From Patiria pectinifera (Eukaryota > Echinodermata > Asteroidea > Valvatida > Asterinidae): a stretch of DNA of 64,000 bases. Shown here one piece after another: positions 1-13,214 of the stretch. The notes under the pieces were generated by a model. That model was given only the letters and a program-made list of their open reading frames with translations. It made no database searches and was not told the origin of the DNA. Every line of letters begins with the position of its first letter. The stretch's first letter is position 1. The position numbers were made by a program, and so were the translations under genes. The stretch is taken from NCBI GenBank assembly GCA_029964075.1, contig CM057136.1, forward strand, positions 10,230,001 through 10,294,000. The letters run 5' to 3'.

Positions 1-1410
1 TTTGGGGCAGTCTACCGCCAGGCGCAGCAGGGGAACAACTTTATTCGCGGGCGGTCTTACGCCAGCAAGTCTCTCGCGCCAGCACACACGGGAACAGGGC
101 AGGGGAAGGAAAACGGGGCACCTCTTAATCAAACACGGGACTCTCCTCTTTAGGTTGACATTCCTTTATGATAATCTACTCAGACAGCCTGCAAATCATC
201 TCTAGACCTTGACAGGTGTTGGTCACCTTTCCAGATGTCTCCCCTAAACATGTGCGGGTTTCCTAAACAGGTTTCCTGTACAGGTTATAAATCTTCCCCC
301 ACTAGGTTAACGTCCACTCACCACTACGGCCTCGCTACTTATTCCCGTGGACGGTCAGACACACGCGAAAAATATTTAAAAAAATTATCAAATATAATAA
401 TGACACGGTCCGCCTGTCCTCAATAATCGAATATAAATATCTAAAGTGCGGGGACACCCCCCCGTAAAAAAATCCAATCCTGGATCCGCCCCTGAACGCA
501 CCCGATAGCTCTAAAAAGCCTGCATAATAATAGTGTTCACTGTTGCGTAACTCTAAGTACATTTAGCACAAGATGTTTAATTTCCCGTCGTCAAATACCA
601 ACGGTACCTTAGCTTAATCGGTAAGCTCTGCGGCTGGTACTGTCCGTGAGTTCCAGGTTGGCGTCTTCGTACAGGTTCAGGGCATGTGGTCCACTCGGAG
701 GATCAGGGCTTAGGGTGCCGCCCTGTTCCTCCCTTAGCTCTTTGCTTTTACATGGCGCCTGGCCCTCCGGGGTTACATGGATGGACAGGGAAGGAAGTGT
801 GTATTGGTCGGGGACGCCGAGAACCCGGAAGAGAACTAAGGGGTTGGCTGGGGCATTGTTATGGCTCAGACCGACCCCTGAAAGCTTGGCTAGCACATAA
901 CTTTTTGATTTTTTTTTAATCCTGTATTTTTTTTTAACTTTGCTTTAGTTGGATATTTACATCTGCCCGGCAGGTCTCTGGTAGTATTTAAAAAGGAATC
1001 AAAGGTATACGTCGTGAATCTATGAATATTAAATAATTGATTATTATCAAAATTCAGTTTCGTTCGATCAATATGACTACGGTAACCGTTCATTTTACGT
1101 CAATTGGTAAATTTTGTAGAAGTTCAAAGAATCCAAAAAAATTCGCCCCAAATTTTGGCCTCAGAAAAAAAAGGTTTTTTTTTAATGCTTGACATCGACA
1201 TGAGCTGATTTTTTGGCTTCAATTAATTAATTTGGATTTTCGAATTAAGAGCGGGATGCTCGGATCCTTATTCGTTTTGAATAGTGTGCGCAATTTCAGA
1301 ACTGGAGCGCGCAATTTAAAACCAACTTTTCAAACTGTGTAAAGGTCTGCAAACTAGCTGGATATTTTTGTTCCTACTTTCCCGATATCTTTGGCGCCTA
1401 TTTTACCCAG

Positions 1411-1677
1411 CAGCGCACCCAGGATTTAGCTTGGGGGAGGGGGGATGTTCACAATTTTTGTGGTTTTTTTCTTAAAACTAATTGGGTGGGTTTTTTTGTG
1501 GGAGGGGGGGATATTTTGACGTTGGTGGCACCACTTACACCCCTATTATAATACTCGAAAATATGCCACATACATATCGGTCAATTCGTGGACCAAAAAA
1601 ATGAACCCCCAAAAAAATATATATTACAAATTAGAAACCTCTACGAGTGGGAGGGTCAACCCCTTGGGTGCGCCACT
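1411..1677. mobile_element. Decayed inverted-repeat element inside each array unit
   Basis: The left end GCGCACCCAGGATT and right end CTTGGGTGCGCCACT are imperfect inverted repeats around a G-run-rich left half and a C-run-rich right half. The element recurs at the same place in every unit, so it was present before the array expanded. Superfamily not determined. Confidence 0.55.
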
Positions 1678-1962
1678 AATTTCATCCACCTCTGGCCAGT
1701 GGCACAGCGGTAGAGGGGTGTTTGCAGAGTGGCAAATTGCAACTGCTAGCTACAGATTTTAAGAGCGAGCCAGGCGGGACGTGCGAAGAAAATTCGGGCC
1801 GGCGACATCGCCCGGTCGTAAAAAGCTTGTCTCGTCAGTCGGCAGGGATGAAGAGCGCCACCTACTGCCAAAGAGTGTCTATGAGTGTCCGCTTTCAACA
1901 GTGCCCCTATAGGTGCAATGAATTGCCGTAGACTCCAATGATAAATTTCCCCACTTTAGAAA

Positions 1963-2236
1963 TTCAAGAAAATAATCACAATTTGCTCTCTATAAGGTGT
2001 TCGAGACATGCATTAAAAGTAAAGCTTAGTTTGATCGTCTTTCTATTTTTTCCTCAATTTTTTGCTGGTAATCTGATTGTAAGTTGGGAGAAATTTCCAT
2101 CAAGAAAATAATCACAATTTGCTCTCTATAAGGTGTTCGAGACATGCATTAAAAGTAAAGCTTAGTTTGATCGTCTTTCTATTTTTCCTCAATTTTTTGC
2201 TGGTAATCTGATTGTAAGTTGGGAGAAATTTCCATC
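1963..2236. repeat. 136-base internal tandem duplication in the array unit
   Basis: A segment starting TCAAGAAAATAATCACAATT and ending GGGAGAAATTTCCA occurs twice in succession in every unit (also near 5271, 8578, 11880 and 15184). The duplication therefore predates array amplification. Confidence 0.85.
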
Positions 2237-2549
2237 CGAATATGGTCACCCATCGCCATTTTGAAAAACGGCGCCTACACTCCAATGCAAAATAGAGCGC
2301 TTTTAGAGCCCAAATTTCAAGCGAATTGCACAGAAATACAAGCTCACGTTCCTGTGCACGGCTTCCATCCTCACTGTTTACGAACCCTCAAGTGCATGGC
2401 CCACAATATGCTCAAGTACTGAAGAATTTGAGGGCATGCAAATGGTGATTTGGCCGGCGTATGCTACTTCGGACCCATTTTACTGCCTCAACCCTTTAAA
2501 CAGCCGCAGCTATAATTTTGTCTTTTAACCCTTGCATTTTTTCCCCAAT

Positions 2550-3170
2550 TTTGGCCAAAAACATCAAATTTCTTCAAACTTGCTGGAAAGATGCCCATGG
2601 GACCCCAGAACACATTTCAATTCGATTTCTTGACAGATGTGCTTTTCAAAATGAAATTTGGACGAAAATGTGTGGTGAAATCAGTCAGAAATGAGATTTG
2701 TTTTTCTCTAAAAATCCATGATTTGGGCCCAAAAATGTAAAATATTGGGTGTTTGAAGGTTGATTGATGCTCCTCTTACCTCTTAAGGCATTTCTGCATC
2801 GTTAGGAGAAAAGTCATTTTTTTGGCCAAATTTCACCAAAAAAGTAAGGCTAACCCCTTGTCTTTTTCCAAATTTGGCCAAAAATATAATTTCTTCAAAC
2901 TTGCTGGAAAGATGCCCATAGGACTCTAGAACACATTTCAATACGATTTCTGGACAGATGTGCTATTCAAATTAATTTTGGACGAAAATTTGGGGTGAAA
3001 TCGGTTAAAAATGAGGATTTTTTTCCCTCTAAAAATCCATGATTTTTGCCCAATCTGCAAAACATTGGGTGTTTGAAGGTTGATTAATGCTCCTCTTACC
3101 TCTAAAGGAATTTCTGCATCGTTTTGACAAAAGTAATTTTTGGCCAATTTTCATCAAAAAAGTAAGGCTA
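2550..3170. repeat. Two ~312-base AT-rich sub-repeats in the array unit
   Basis: Two diverged direct copies both contain TTCTTCAAACTTGCTGG, GGACAGATGTGCT-like and ATTGGGTGTTTGAAGGTTG. Relatives of this sub-repeat also occur outside the array at 16190-17030 and next to the gap at 34440-34560. Confidence 0.8.
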
Positions 3171-3298
3171 TGTACATTGTACATGTACATGTAGGTCGTG
3201 ATATTGTGGCGGTCGTGCCGACAGCAACCCCGAGTCGTCCTCGGCCGACGTCAGCGAGCGGTCAATTCTGAGAAGGCCAAGGGAGCAGCTAGGCCCGT

Positions 3299-6200
3299 TT
3301 TGGGGCAGTCTACCGCCAGGCGCAGCAGGGGAACAACTTTATTCGCGGGCGGTCTTACGCCAGCAGCTCTCGCGCCAGCACACACGGGAACAGGGCAGGG
3401 GAAGGAAAACGGGGCACCTCTTAATCAAACACGGGACTCTCCTCTTTAGGTTGACATTCCTTTATGATAATCTACTCAGACAGCCTGCAAATCATCTCTA
3501 GACCTTGACAGGTGTTGGTCACCTTTCCAGATGTCTCCCCTAAACATGTGCGGGTTTCCTAAACAGGTTTCCTGTACAGGTTATAAATCTTCCCCCACTA
3601 GGTTAACGTCCACTCACCACTACGGCCTCGCTACTTATTCCCGTGGACGGTCAGACACACGCGAAAAATATTTAAAAAAATTATCAAATATAATAATGAC
3701 ACGGTCCGCCTGTCCTCAATAATCGAATATAAATATCTAAAGTGCGGGGACACCCCCCCGTAAAAAAATCCAATCCTGGATCCGCCCCTGAACGCACCCG
3801 ATAGCTCTAAAAAGCCTGCATAATAATAGTGTTCACTGTTGCGTAACTCTAAGTACATTTAGCACAAGATGTTTAATTTCCCGTCGTCAAATACCAACGG
3901 TACCTTAGCTTAATCGGTAAGCTCTGCGGCTGGTACTGTCCGTGAGTTCCAGGTTGGCGTCTTCGTACAGGTTCAGGGCATGTGGTCCACTCGGAGGATC
4001 AGGGCTTAGGGTGCCGCCCTGTTCCTCCCTTAGCTCTTTGCTTTTACATGGCGCCTGGCCCTCCGGGGTTACATGGATGGACAGGGAAGGAAGTGTGTAT
4101 TGGTCGGGGACGCCGAGAACCCGGAAGAGAACTAAGGGGTTGGCTGGGGCATTGTTATGGCTCAGACCGACCCCTGAAAGCTTGGCTAGCACATAACTTT
4201 TTGATTTTTTTTTAATCCTGTATTTTTTTTTAACTTTGCTTTAGTTGGATATTTACATCTGCCCGGCAGGTCTCTGGTAGTATTTAAAAAGGAATCAAAG
4301 GTATACGTCGTGAATCTATGAATATTAAATAATTGATTATTATCAAAATTCAGTTTCGTTCGATCAATATGACTACGGTAACCGTTCATTTTACGTCAAT
4401 TGGTAAATTTTGTAGAAGTTAAAAAGAATCCAAAAAAAATCGCCCCAAATTTTGGCCTCAGAAAAAAAAGGTTTTTTTTTAATGCTTGACATCGACATGA
4501 GCTGATTTTTTGGCTTCAATTAATTAATTTGGATTTTCGAATTAAGAGCGGGATGCTCGGATCCTTATTCGTTTTGAATAGTGTGCGCAATTTCAGAACT
4601 GGAGCGCGCAATTTAAAACCAACTTTTCAAACTGTGTAAAGGTCTGCAAACTAGCTGGATATTTTTGTTCCTACTTTCCCGATATCTTTGGCGCCTATTT
4701 TACCCAGCAGCGCACCCAGGATTTAGCTTGGGGGAGGGGGGATGTTCACAATTTTTGTGGTTTTTTTTTTTCAAACTAATTGGGTGGTTTTTTTTTTGTG
4801 GGAGGGGGAAATATTTTGACGTTGGTGGCACCACTTACACCCCTATTATAATACTCGAAAATATGCCACATACATATCGGTCAATTCGTGGACCAAAAAA
4901 ATGAACCCCCCCCCCAAAAAAAATATATATTACAAATTAGAAACCTCTACGAGTGGGAGGGGTCAACCCCCTTGGGTGCGCCACTAATTTCATCCACCTC
5001 TGGCCAGTGGCACAGCGGTAGAGGGGTGTTTGCAGAGTGGCAAATTGCAACTGCTAGCTACAGATTTTAAGAGCGAGCCAGGCGGGACGTGCGAAGAAAA
5101 TTCGGGCCGGCGACATCGCCCGGTCGTAAAAAGCTTGTCTCGTCAGTCGGCAGGGATGAAGAGCGCCACCTACTGCCAAAGAGTGTCTATGAGTGTCCGC
5201 TTTCAACAGTGCCCCTATAGGTGCAATGAATTGCCGTAGACTCCAATGATAAATTTCCCCACTTTAGAAATTCAAGAAAATAATCACAATTTGCTCTCTA
5301 TAAGGTGTTCGAGACATGCATTAAAAGTAAAGCTTAGTTTGATCGTCTTTCTATTTTTCCTCATTTTTTTGGTGGTAATCTGATTGTAAGTTGGGAGAAA
5401 TTTCCATCAAGAAAATAATCACAATTTGCTCTCTATAAGGTGTTCGAGACATGCATTAAAAGTAAAGCTTAGTTTGATCGTCTTTCTATTTTTCCTCAAT
5501 TTTTTGTTGGTAATCTGATTGTAAGTTGGGAGAAATTTCCATCCGAATATGGTCACCCATCGCCATTTTGAAAAACGGCGCCTACACTCCAATGCAAAAT
5601 AGAGCGCTTTTAGAGCCCAAATTTCAAGCGAATTGCACAGAAATACAAGCTCACGTTCCTGTGCACGGCTTCCATCCTCACTGTTTACGAACCCTCAAGT
5701 GCATGGCCCACAATATGCTCAAGTACTGAAGAATTTGAGGGCATGCAAATGGTGATTTGGCCGGCGTATGCTACTTCGGACCCATTTTACTGCCTCAACC
5801 CTTTAAACAGCCGCAGCTATAATTTTGTCTTTTAACCCTTGCATTTTTTCCCCAATTTTGGCCAAAAACATCAAATTTCTTCAAACTTGCTGGAAAGATG
5901 CCCATGGGACCCCAGAACACATTTCAATTCGATTTCTTGACAGATGTGCTTTTCAAAATGAAATTTGGACGAAAATGTGTGGTGAAATCAGTCAGAAATG
6001 AGATTTGTTTTTCCCTAAAAATCCATGATTTGGGCCCAAAAATGTAAAATATTGGGTGTTTGAAGGTTGATTGATGCTCCTCTTACCTCTTAAGGCATTT
6101 CTGCATCGTTAGGAGAAAAGTCATTTTTTTGGCCAAATTTCACCAAAAAAGTAAGGCTAACCCCTTGTCTTTTTCCAAATTTGGCCAAAAATATAATTTC

Positions 6201-6605
6201 TTCAAACTTGCTGGAAAGATGCCCATAGGACTCTAGAACACATTTCAATACGATTTCTGGACAGATGTGCTATTCAAATTAATTTTGGACGAAAATTTGG
6301 GGTGAAATCGGTTAAAAATGAGGATTTTTTTCCCTCTAAAAATCCATGATTTTTGCCCAATCTGCAAAACATTGGGTGTTTGAAGGTTGATTAATGCTCC
6401 TCTTACCTCTAAAGGAATTTCTGCATCGTTTTGACAAAAGTAATTTTTGGCCAATTTTCATCAAAAAAGTAAGGCTATGTACATTGTACATGTACATGTA
6501 GGTCGTGATATTGTGGCGGTCGTGCCGACAGCAACCCCGAGTCGTCCTCGGCCGACGTCAGCGAGCGGTCAATTCTGAGAAGGCCAAGGGAGCAGCTAGG
6601 CCCGT
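3299..6605. repeat. Array unit, copy 2 (3307 bases)
   Basis: This complete unit can serve as the reference copy. It runs from the TTTGGGGCAG start to the base before the next one. It differs from copies 1 and 3 mainly in C- and T-run lengths near 4760-4970. Confidence 0.93.
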
Positions 6606-9600
6606 TTTGGGGCAGTCTACCGCCAGGCGCAGCAGGGGAACAACTTTATTCGCGGGCGGTCTTACGCCAGCAGCTCTCGCGCCAGCACACACGGGAACAG
6701 GGCAGGGGAAGGAAAACGGGGCACCTCTTAATCAAACACGGGACTCTCCTCTTTAGGTTGACATTCCTTTATGATAATCTACTCAGACAGCCTGCAAATC
6801 ATCTCTAGACCTTGACAGGTGTTGGTCACCTTTCCAGATGTCTCCCCTAAACATGTGCGGGTTTCCTAAACAGGTTTCCTGTACAGGTTATAAATCTTCC
6901 CCCACTAGGTTAACGTCCACTCACCACTACGGCCTCGCTACTTATTCCCGTGGACGGTCAGACACACGCGAAAAATATTTAAAAAATTATCAAATATAAT
7001 AATGACACGGTCCGCCTGTCCTCAATAATCGAATATAAATATCTAAAGTGCGGGGACACCCCCCCGTAAAAAAATCCAATCCTGGATCCGCCCCTGAACG
7101 CACCCGATAGCTCTAAAAAGCCTGCATAATAATAGTGTTCACTGTTGCGTAACTCTAAGTACATTTAGCACAAGATGTTTAATTTCCCGTCGTCAAATAC
7201 CAACGGTACCTTAGCTTAATCGGTAAGCTCTGCGGCTGGTACTGTCCGTGAGTTCCAGGTTGGCGTCTTCGTACAGGTTCAGGGCATGTGGTCCACTCGG
7301 AGGATCAGGGCTTAGGGTGCCGCCCTGTTCCTCCCTTAGCTCTTTGCTTTTACATGGCGCCTGGCCCTCCGGGGTTACATGGATGGACAGGGAAGGAAGT
7401 GTGTATTGGTCGGGGACGCCGAGAACCCGGAAGAGAACTAAGGGGTTGGCTGGGGCATTGTTATGGCTCAGACCGACCCCTGAAAGCTTGGCTAGCACAT
7501 AACTTTTTGATTTTTTTTTAATCCTGTATTTTTTTTTAACTTTGCTTTAGTTGGATATTTACATCTGCCCGGCAGGTCTCTGGTAGTATTTAAAAAGGAA
7601 TCAAAGGTATACGTCGTGAATCTATGAATATTAAATAATTGATTATTATCAAAATTCAGTTTCGTTCGATCAATATGACTACGGTAACCGTTCATTTTAC
7701 GTCAATTGGTAAATTTTGTAGAAGTTAAAAAGAATCCAAAAAAAATCGCCCCAAATTTTGGCCTCAGAAAAAAAAGGTTTTTTTTTAATGCTTGACATCG
7801 ACATGAGCTGATTTTTTGGCTTCAATTAATTAATTTGGATTTTCGAATTAAGAGCGGGATGCTCGGATCCTTATTCGTTTTGAATAGTGTGCGCAATTTC
7901 AGAACTGGAGCGCGCAATTTAAAACCAACTTTTCAAACTGTGTAAAGGTCTGCAAACTAGCTGGATATTTTTGTTCCTACTTTCCCGATATCTTTGGCGC
8001 CTATTTTACCCAGCAGCGCACCCAGGATTTAGCTTGGGGGAGGGGGGATGTTCACAATTTTTGTGGTTTTTTTTTTTCAAACTAATTGGGTGGTTTTTTT
8101 TTTGTGGGAGGGGGAAATATTTTGACGTTGGTGGCACCACTTACACCCCTATTATAATACTCGAAAATATGCCACATACATATCGGTCAATTCGTGGAAC
8201 AAAAGAATGAACCCCCAAAAAAATATATATTACAAATTAAAAACCTCTACGAATGGGAGGATTCAACCCCCCCCCCCTTGGGTGCGCCACTAATTTCATC
8301 CACCTCTGGCCAGTGGCACAGCGGTAGAGGGGTGTTTGCAGAGTGGCAAATTGCAACTGCTAGCTACAGATTTTAAGAGCGAGCCAGGCGGGACGTGCGA
8401 AGAAAATTCGGGCCGGCGACATCGCCCGGTCGTAAAAAGCTTGTCTCGTCAGTCGGCAGGGATGAAGAGCGCCACCTACTGCCAAAGAGTGTCTATGAGT
8501 GTCCGCTTTCAACAGTGCCCCTATAGGTGCAATGAATTGCCGTAGACTCCAATGATAAATTTCCCCACTTTAGAAATTCAAGAAAATAATCACAATTTGC
8601 TCTCTATAAGGTGTTCGAGACATGCATTAAAAGTAAAGCTTAGTTTGATCGTCTTTCTATTGCTCCTGAAATTTTTTGCTGGTAATCTGATTGTAAGTTG
8701 GGAGAAATTTCCATCAAGAAAATAATCACAATTTGCTCTCTATAAGGTGTTCGAGACATGCATTAAAAGTAAAGCTTAGTTTGATCGTCTTTCTATTTTT
8801 CCTCAATTTTTTGCTGGTAATCTGATTGTAAGTTGGGAGAAATTTCCATCCGAATATGGTCACCCATCGCCATTTTGAAAAACGGCGCCTACACTCCAAT
8901 GCAAAATAGAGCGCTTTTAGAGCCCAAATTTCAAGCGAATTGCACAGAAATACAAGCTCACGTTCCTGTGCACGGCTTCCATCCTCACTGTTTACGAACC
9001 CTCAAGTGCATGGCCCACAATATGCTCAAGTACTGAAGAATTTGAGGGCATGCAAATGGTGATTTGGCCGGCGTATGCTACTTCGGACCCATTTTACTGC
9101 CTCAACCCTTTAAACAGCCGCAGCTATAATTTTGTCTTTTAACCCTTGCATTTTTTCCCCAATTTTGGCCAAAAACATCAAATTTCTTCAAACTTGCTGG
9201 AAAGATGCCCATGGGACCCCAGAACACATTTCAATTCGATTTCTTGACAGATGTGCTTTTCAAAATGAAATTTGGACGAAAATGTGTGGTGAAATCAGTC
9301 AGAAATGAGATTTGTTTTTCCCTAAAAATCCATGATTTGGGCCCAAAAATGTAAAATATTGGGTGTTTGAAGGTTGATTGATGCTCCTCTTACCTCTTAA
9401 GGCATTTCTGCATCGTTAGGAGAAAAGTCATTTTTTTGGCCAAATTTCACCAAAAAAGTAAGGCTAACCCCTTGTCTTTTTTTCCAAATTTGGCCAAAAA
9501 AATATAATTTCTTCAAACTTGCTGGAAAGATGCCCATAGGACTCTAGAACACATTTCAATACGATTTCTGGACAGATGTGCTATTCAAATTAATTTTGGA

Positions 9601-9916
9601 CGAAAATTTGGGGTGAAATCGGTTAAAAATGAGGATTTTTTTCCCTCTAAAAATCCATGATTTTTGCCCAATCTGCAAAACATTGGGTGTTTGAAGGTTG
9701 ATTAATGCTCCTCTTACCTCTAAAGGAATTTCTGCATCGTTTTGACAAAAGTAATTTTTGGCCAATTTTCATCAAAAAAGTAAGGCTATGTACATTGTAC
9801 ATGTACATGTAGGTCGTGATATTGTGGCGGTCGTGCCGACAGCAACCCCGAGTCGTCCTCGGCCGACGTCAGCGAGCGGTCAATTCTGAGAAGGCCAAGG
9901 GAGCAGCTAGGCCCGT
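6606..9916. repeat. Array unit, copy 3 (3311 bases)
   Basis: Same structure as copy 2. Distinguishing changes are a CTCCTGAA variant in the first 136-base sub-repeat (around 8660), longer T and A runs near 9480-9500, and a changed C-tract near 8265. Confidence 0.93.
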
Positions 9917-12900
9917 TTTGGGGCAGTCTACCGCCAGGCGCAGCAGGGGAACAACTTTATTCGCGGGCGGTCTTACGCCAGCAGCTCTCGCGCCAGCACA
10001 CACGGGAACAGGGCAGGGGAAGGAAAACGGGGCACCTCTTAATCAAACACGGGACTCTCCTCTTTAGGTTGACATTCCTTTATGATAATCTACTCAGACA
10101 GCCTGCAAATCATCTCTAGACCTTGACAGGTGTTGGTCACCTTTCCAGATGTCTCCCCTAAACATGTGCGGGTTTCCTAAACAGGTTTCCTGTACAGGTT
10201 ATAAATCTTCCCCCACTAGGTTAACGTCCACTCACCACTACGGCCTCGCTACTTATTCCCGTGGACGGTCAGACACACGCGAAAAATATTTAAAAAAATT
10301 ATCAAATATAATAATGACACGGTCCGCCTGTCCTCAATAATCGAATATAAATATCTAAAGTGCGGGGACACCCCCCCGTAAAAAAATCCAATCCTGGATC
10401 CGCCCCTGAACGCACCCGATAGCTCTAAAAAGCCTGCATAATAATAGTGTTCACTGTTGCGTAACTCTAAGTACATTTAGCACAAGATGTTTAATTTCCG
10501 TCGTCAAATACCAACGGTACCTTAGCTTAATCGGTAAGCTCTGCGGCTGGTACTGTCCGTGAGTTCCAGGTTGGCGTCTTCGTACAGGTTCAGGGCATGT
10601 GGTCCACTCGGAGGATCAGGGCTTAGGGTGCCGCCCTGTTCCTCCCTTAGCTCTTTGCTTTTACATGGCGCCTGGCCTTCGGGTTACATGGATGGACAGG
10701 GAAGGAAGTGTGTATTGGTCGGGGACGCCGAGAACCCGGAAGAGAACTAAGGGGTTGGCTGGGGCATTGTTATGGCTCAGACCGACCCCTGAAAGCTTGG
10801 CTAGCACATAACTTTTGATTTTTTTAATCCTGTATTTTTTTAACTTTGCTTTAGTTGGATATTTACATCTGCCCGGCAGGTCTCCGGTAGTATTTATAAA
10901 GGAATCAAAGGTATACGTCGTGAATCTATGAATATTAAATAATTGATTATTATCAAAATCAAGTTTCGTTCGATCAATATGACTACGGTAACCGTTCATT
11001 TTACGTCAATTGGTAAATTTTGTAGAAGTTAAAAGAATCCAAAAAAATCGCCCCAAATTTTGGCCTCAGAAAAAAGGTTTTTTTAATGCTTGAAATCGAC
11101 ATGAGCTGATTTTTTGTTTTCAATTAATTAATTTGGATTTTCGAATTAAGAGCGGGATGCTCGGATCCTTATTCGTTTTGAATAGTGTGCGCAATTTCAG
11201 AACTGGAGCGCGCAATTTAAAACCAACTTTTCAAACTGTGTAAAGGTCTGCAAACTAGCTGGATATTTTTGTTCCTACTTTCCCGATATCTTTGGCGCCT
11301 ATTTTACCCAGTAGCGCACCCAGGATTTAGCTTGGGGGAGGGGGGATGCTCACAATTTTGGTGTTTTTTTTTTCAAACTAATTGGGTGGGTTTTTTTGTG
11401 GGAGGGGGGGATATTTTGACGTTGGTGGCACCACTTACACCCCTATTATAATACTCGAAAATATGCCACATACATATCGGTCAATTCGTGGACCAAAAAA
11501 ATGAACCCCCCCCCCCCAAAAAAATATATATATTACAAATTAGTAACCTCTACGAGTGGGAGGGGTCAACCCCCCCCCCCTTGGGTGCGCCACTAATTTC
11601 ATCCACCTCTGGCCAGTGGCACAGCGGTAGAGGGGTGTTTGCAGAGTGGCAAATTGCAACTGCTAGCTACAGATTTTAAGAGCGAGCCAGGCGGGACGTG
11701 CGAAGAAAATTCGGGCCGGCGACATCGCCCGGTCGTAAAAAGCTTGTCTCGTCAGTCGGCAGGGATGAAGAGCGCCACCTACTGCCAAAGAGTGTCTATG
11801 AGTGTCCGCTTTCAACAGTGCCCCTATAGGTGCAATGAATTGCCGTAGACTCCAATGATAAATTTCCCCACTTTAGAAATTCAAGAAAATAATCACAATT
11901 TGCTCTCTATAAGGTGTTCGAGACATGCATTAAAAGTAAAGCTTAGTTTGATCGTCTTTCTATTTTTTCCTCAATTTTTTGCTGGTAATCTGATTGTAAG
12001 TTGGGAGAAATTTCCATCAAGAAAATAATCACAATTTGCTCTCTATAAGGTGTTCGAGACATGCATTAAAAGTAAAGCTTAGTTTGATCGTCTTTCTATT
12101 TTTCCTCAATTTTTTGTTGGTAATCTGATTGTAAGTTGGGAGAAATTTCCATCCGAATATGGTCACCCATCGCCATTTTGAAAAACGGCGCCTACACTCC
12201 AATGCAAAATAGAGCGCTTTTAGAGCCCAAATTTCAAGCGAATTGCACAGAAATACAAGCTCACGTTCCTGTGCACGGCTTCCATCCTCACTGTTTACGA
12301 ACCCTCAAGTGCATGGCCCACAATATGCTCAAGTACTGAAGAATTTGAGGGCATGCAAATGGTGATTTGGCCGGCGTATGCTACTTCGGACCCATTTTAC
12401 TGCCTCAACCCTTTAAACAGCCGCAGCTATAATTTTGTCTTTTAACCCTTGCATTTTTTCCCCAATTTTGGCCAAAAACATCAAATTTCTTCAAACTTGC
12501 TGGAAAGATGCCCATGGGACCCCAGAACACATTTCAATTCGATTTCTTGACAGATGTGCTTTTCAAAATGAAATTTGGACGAAAATGTGTGGTGAAATCA
12601 GTCAGAAATGAGATTTGTTTTTCCCTAAAAATCCATGATTTGGGCCCAAAAATGTAAAATATTGGGTGTTTGAAGGTTGATTGATGCTCCTCTTACCTCT
12701 TAAGGCATTTCTGCATCGTTAGGAGAAAAGTCATTTTTTTGGCCAAATTTCACCAAAAAGTAAGGCTAACCCCTTGTCTTTTTCCAAATTTGGCCAAAAA
12801 TATAATTTCTTCAAACTTGCTGGAAAGATGCCCATAGGACTCTAGAACACATTTCAATACGATTTCTGGACAGATGTGCTATTCAAATTAATTTTGGACG

Positions 12901-13214
12901 AAAATTTGGGGTGAAATCGGTTAAAAATGAGGATTTTTTTCCCTCTAAAAATCCATGATTTTTGCCCAATCTGCAAAACATTGGGTGTTTGAAGGTTGAT
13001 TAATGCTCCTCTTACCTCTAAAGGAATTTCTGCATCGTTTTGACAAAAGTAATTTTTGGCCAATTTTCATCAAAAAAGTAAGGCTATGTACATTGTACAT
13101 GTACATGTAGGTCGTGATATTGTGGCGGTCGTGCCGACAGCAACCCCGAGTCGTCCTCGGCCGACGTCAGCGAGCGGTCAATTCTGAGAAGGCCAAGGGA
13201 GCAGCTAGGCCCGT
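9917..13214. repeat. Array unit, copy 4 (3298 bases), with a divergent patch
   Basis: Same unit, but 10490-11110 differs from all other copies by many shortened homopolymers and several substitutions. The rest of the copy matches its neighbours. Confidence 0.93.

Noticed and set aside
602-680. tRNA-like box A (TAGCTTAATCGGTAAGC) in the array unit
   Set aside because: A convincing box B at the right distance and a cloverleaf fold are lacking.
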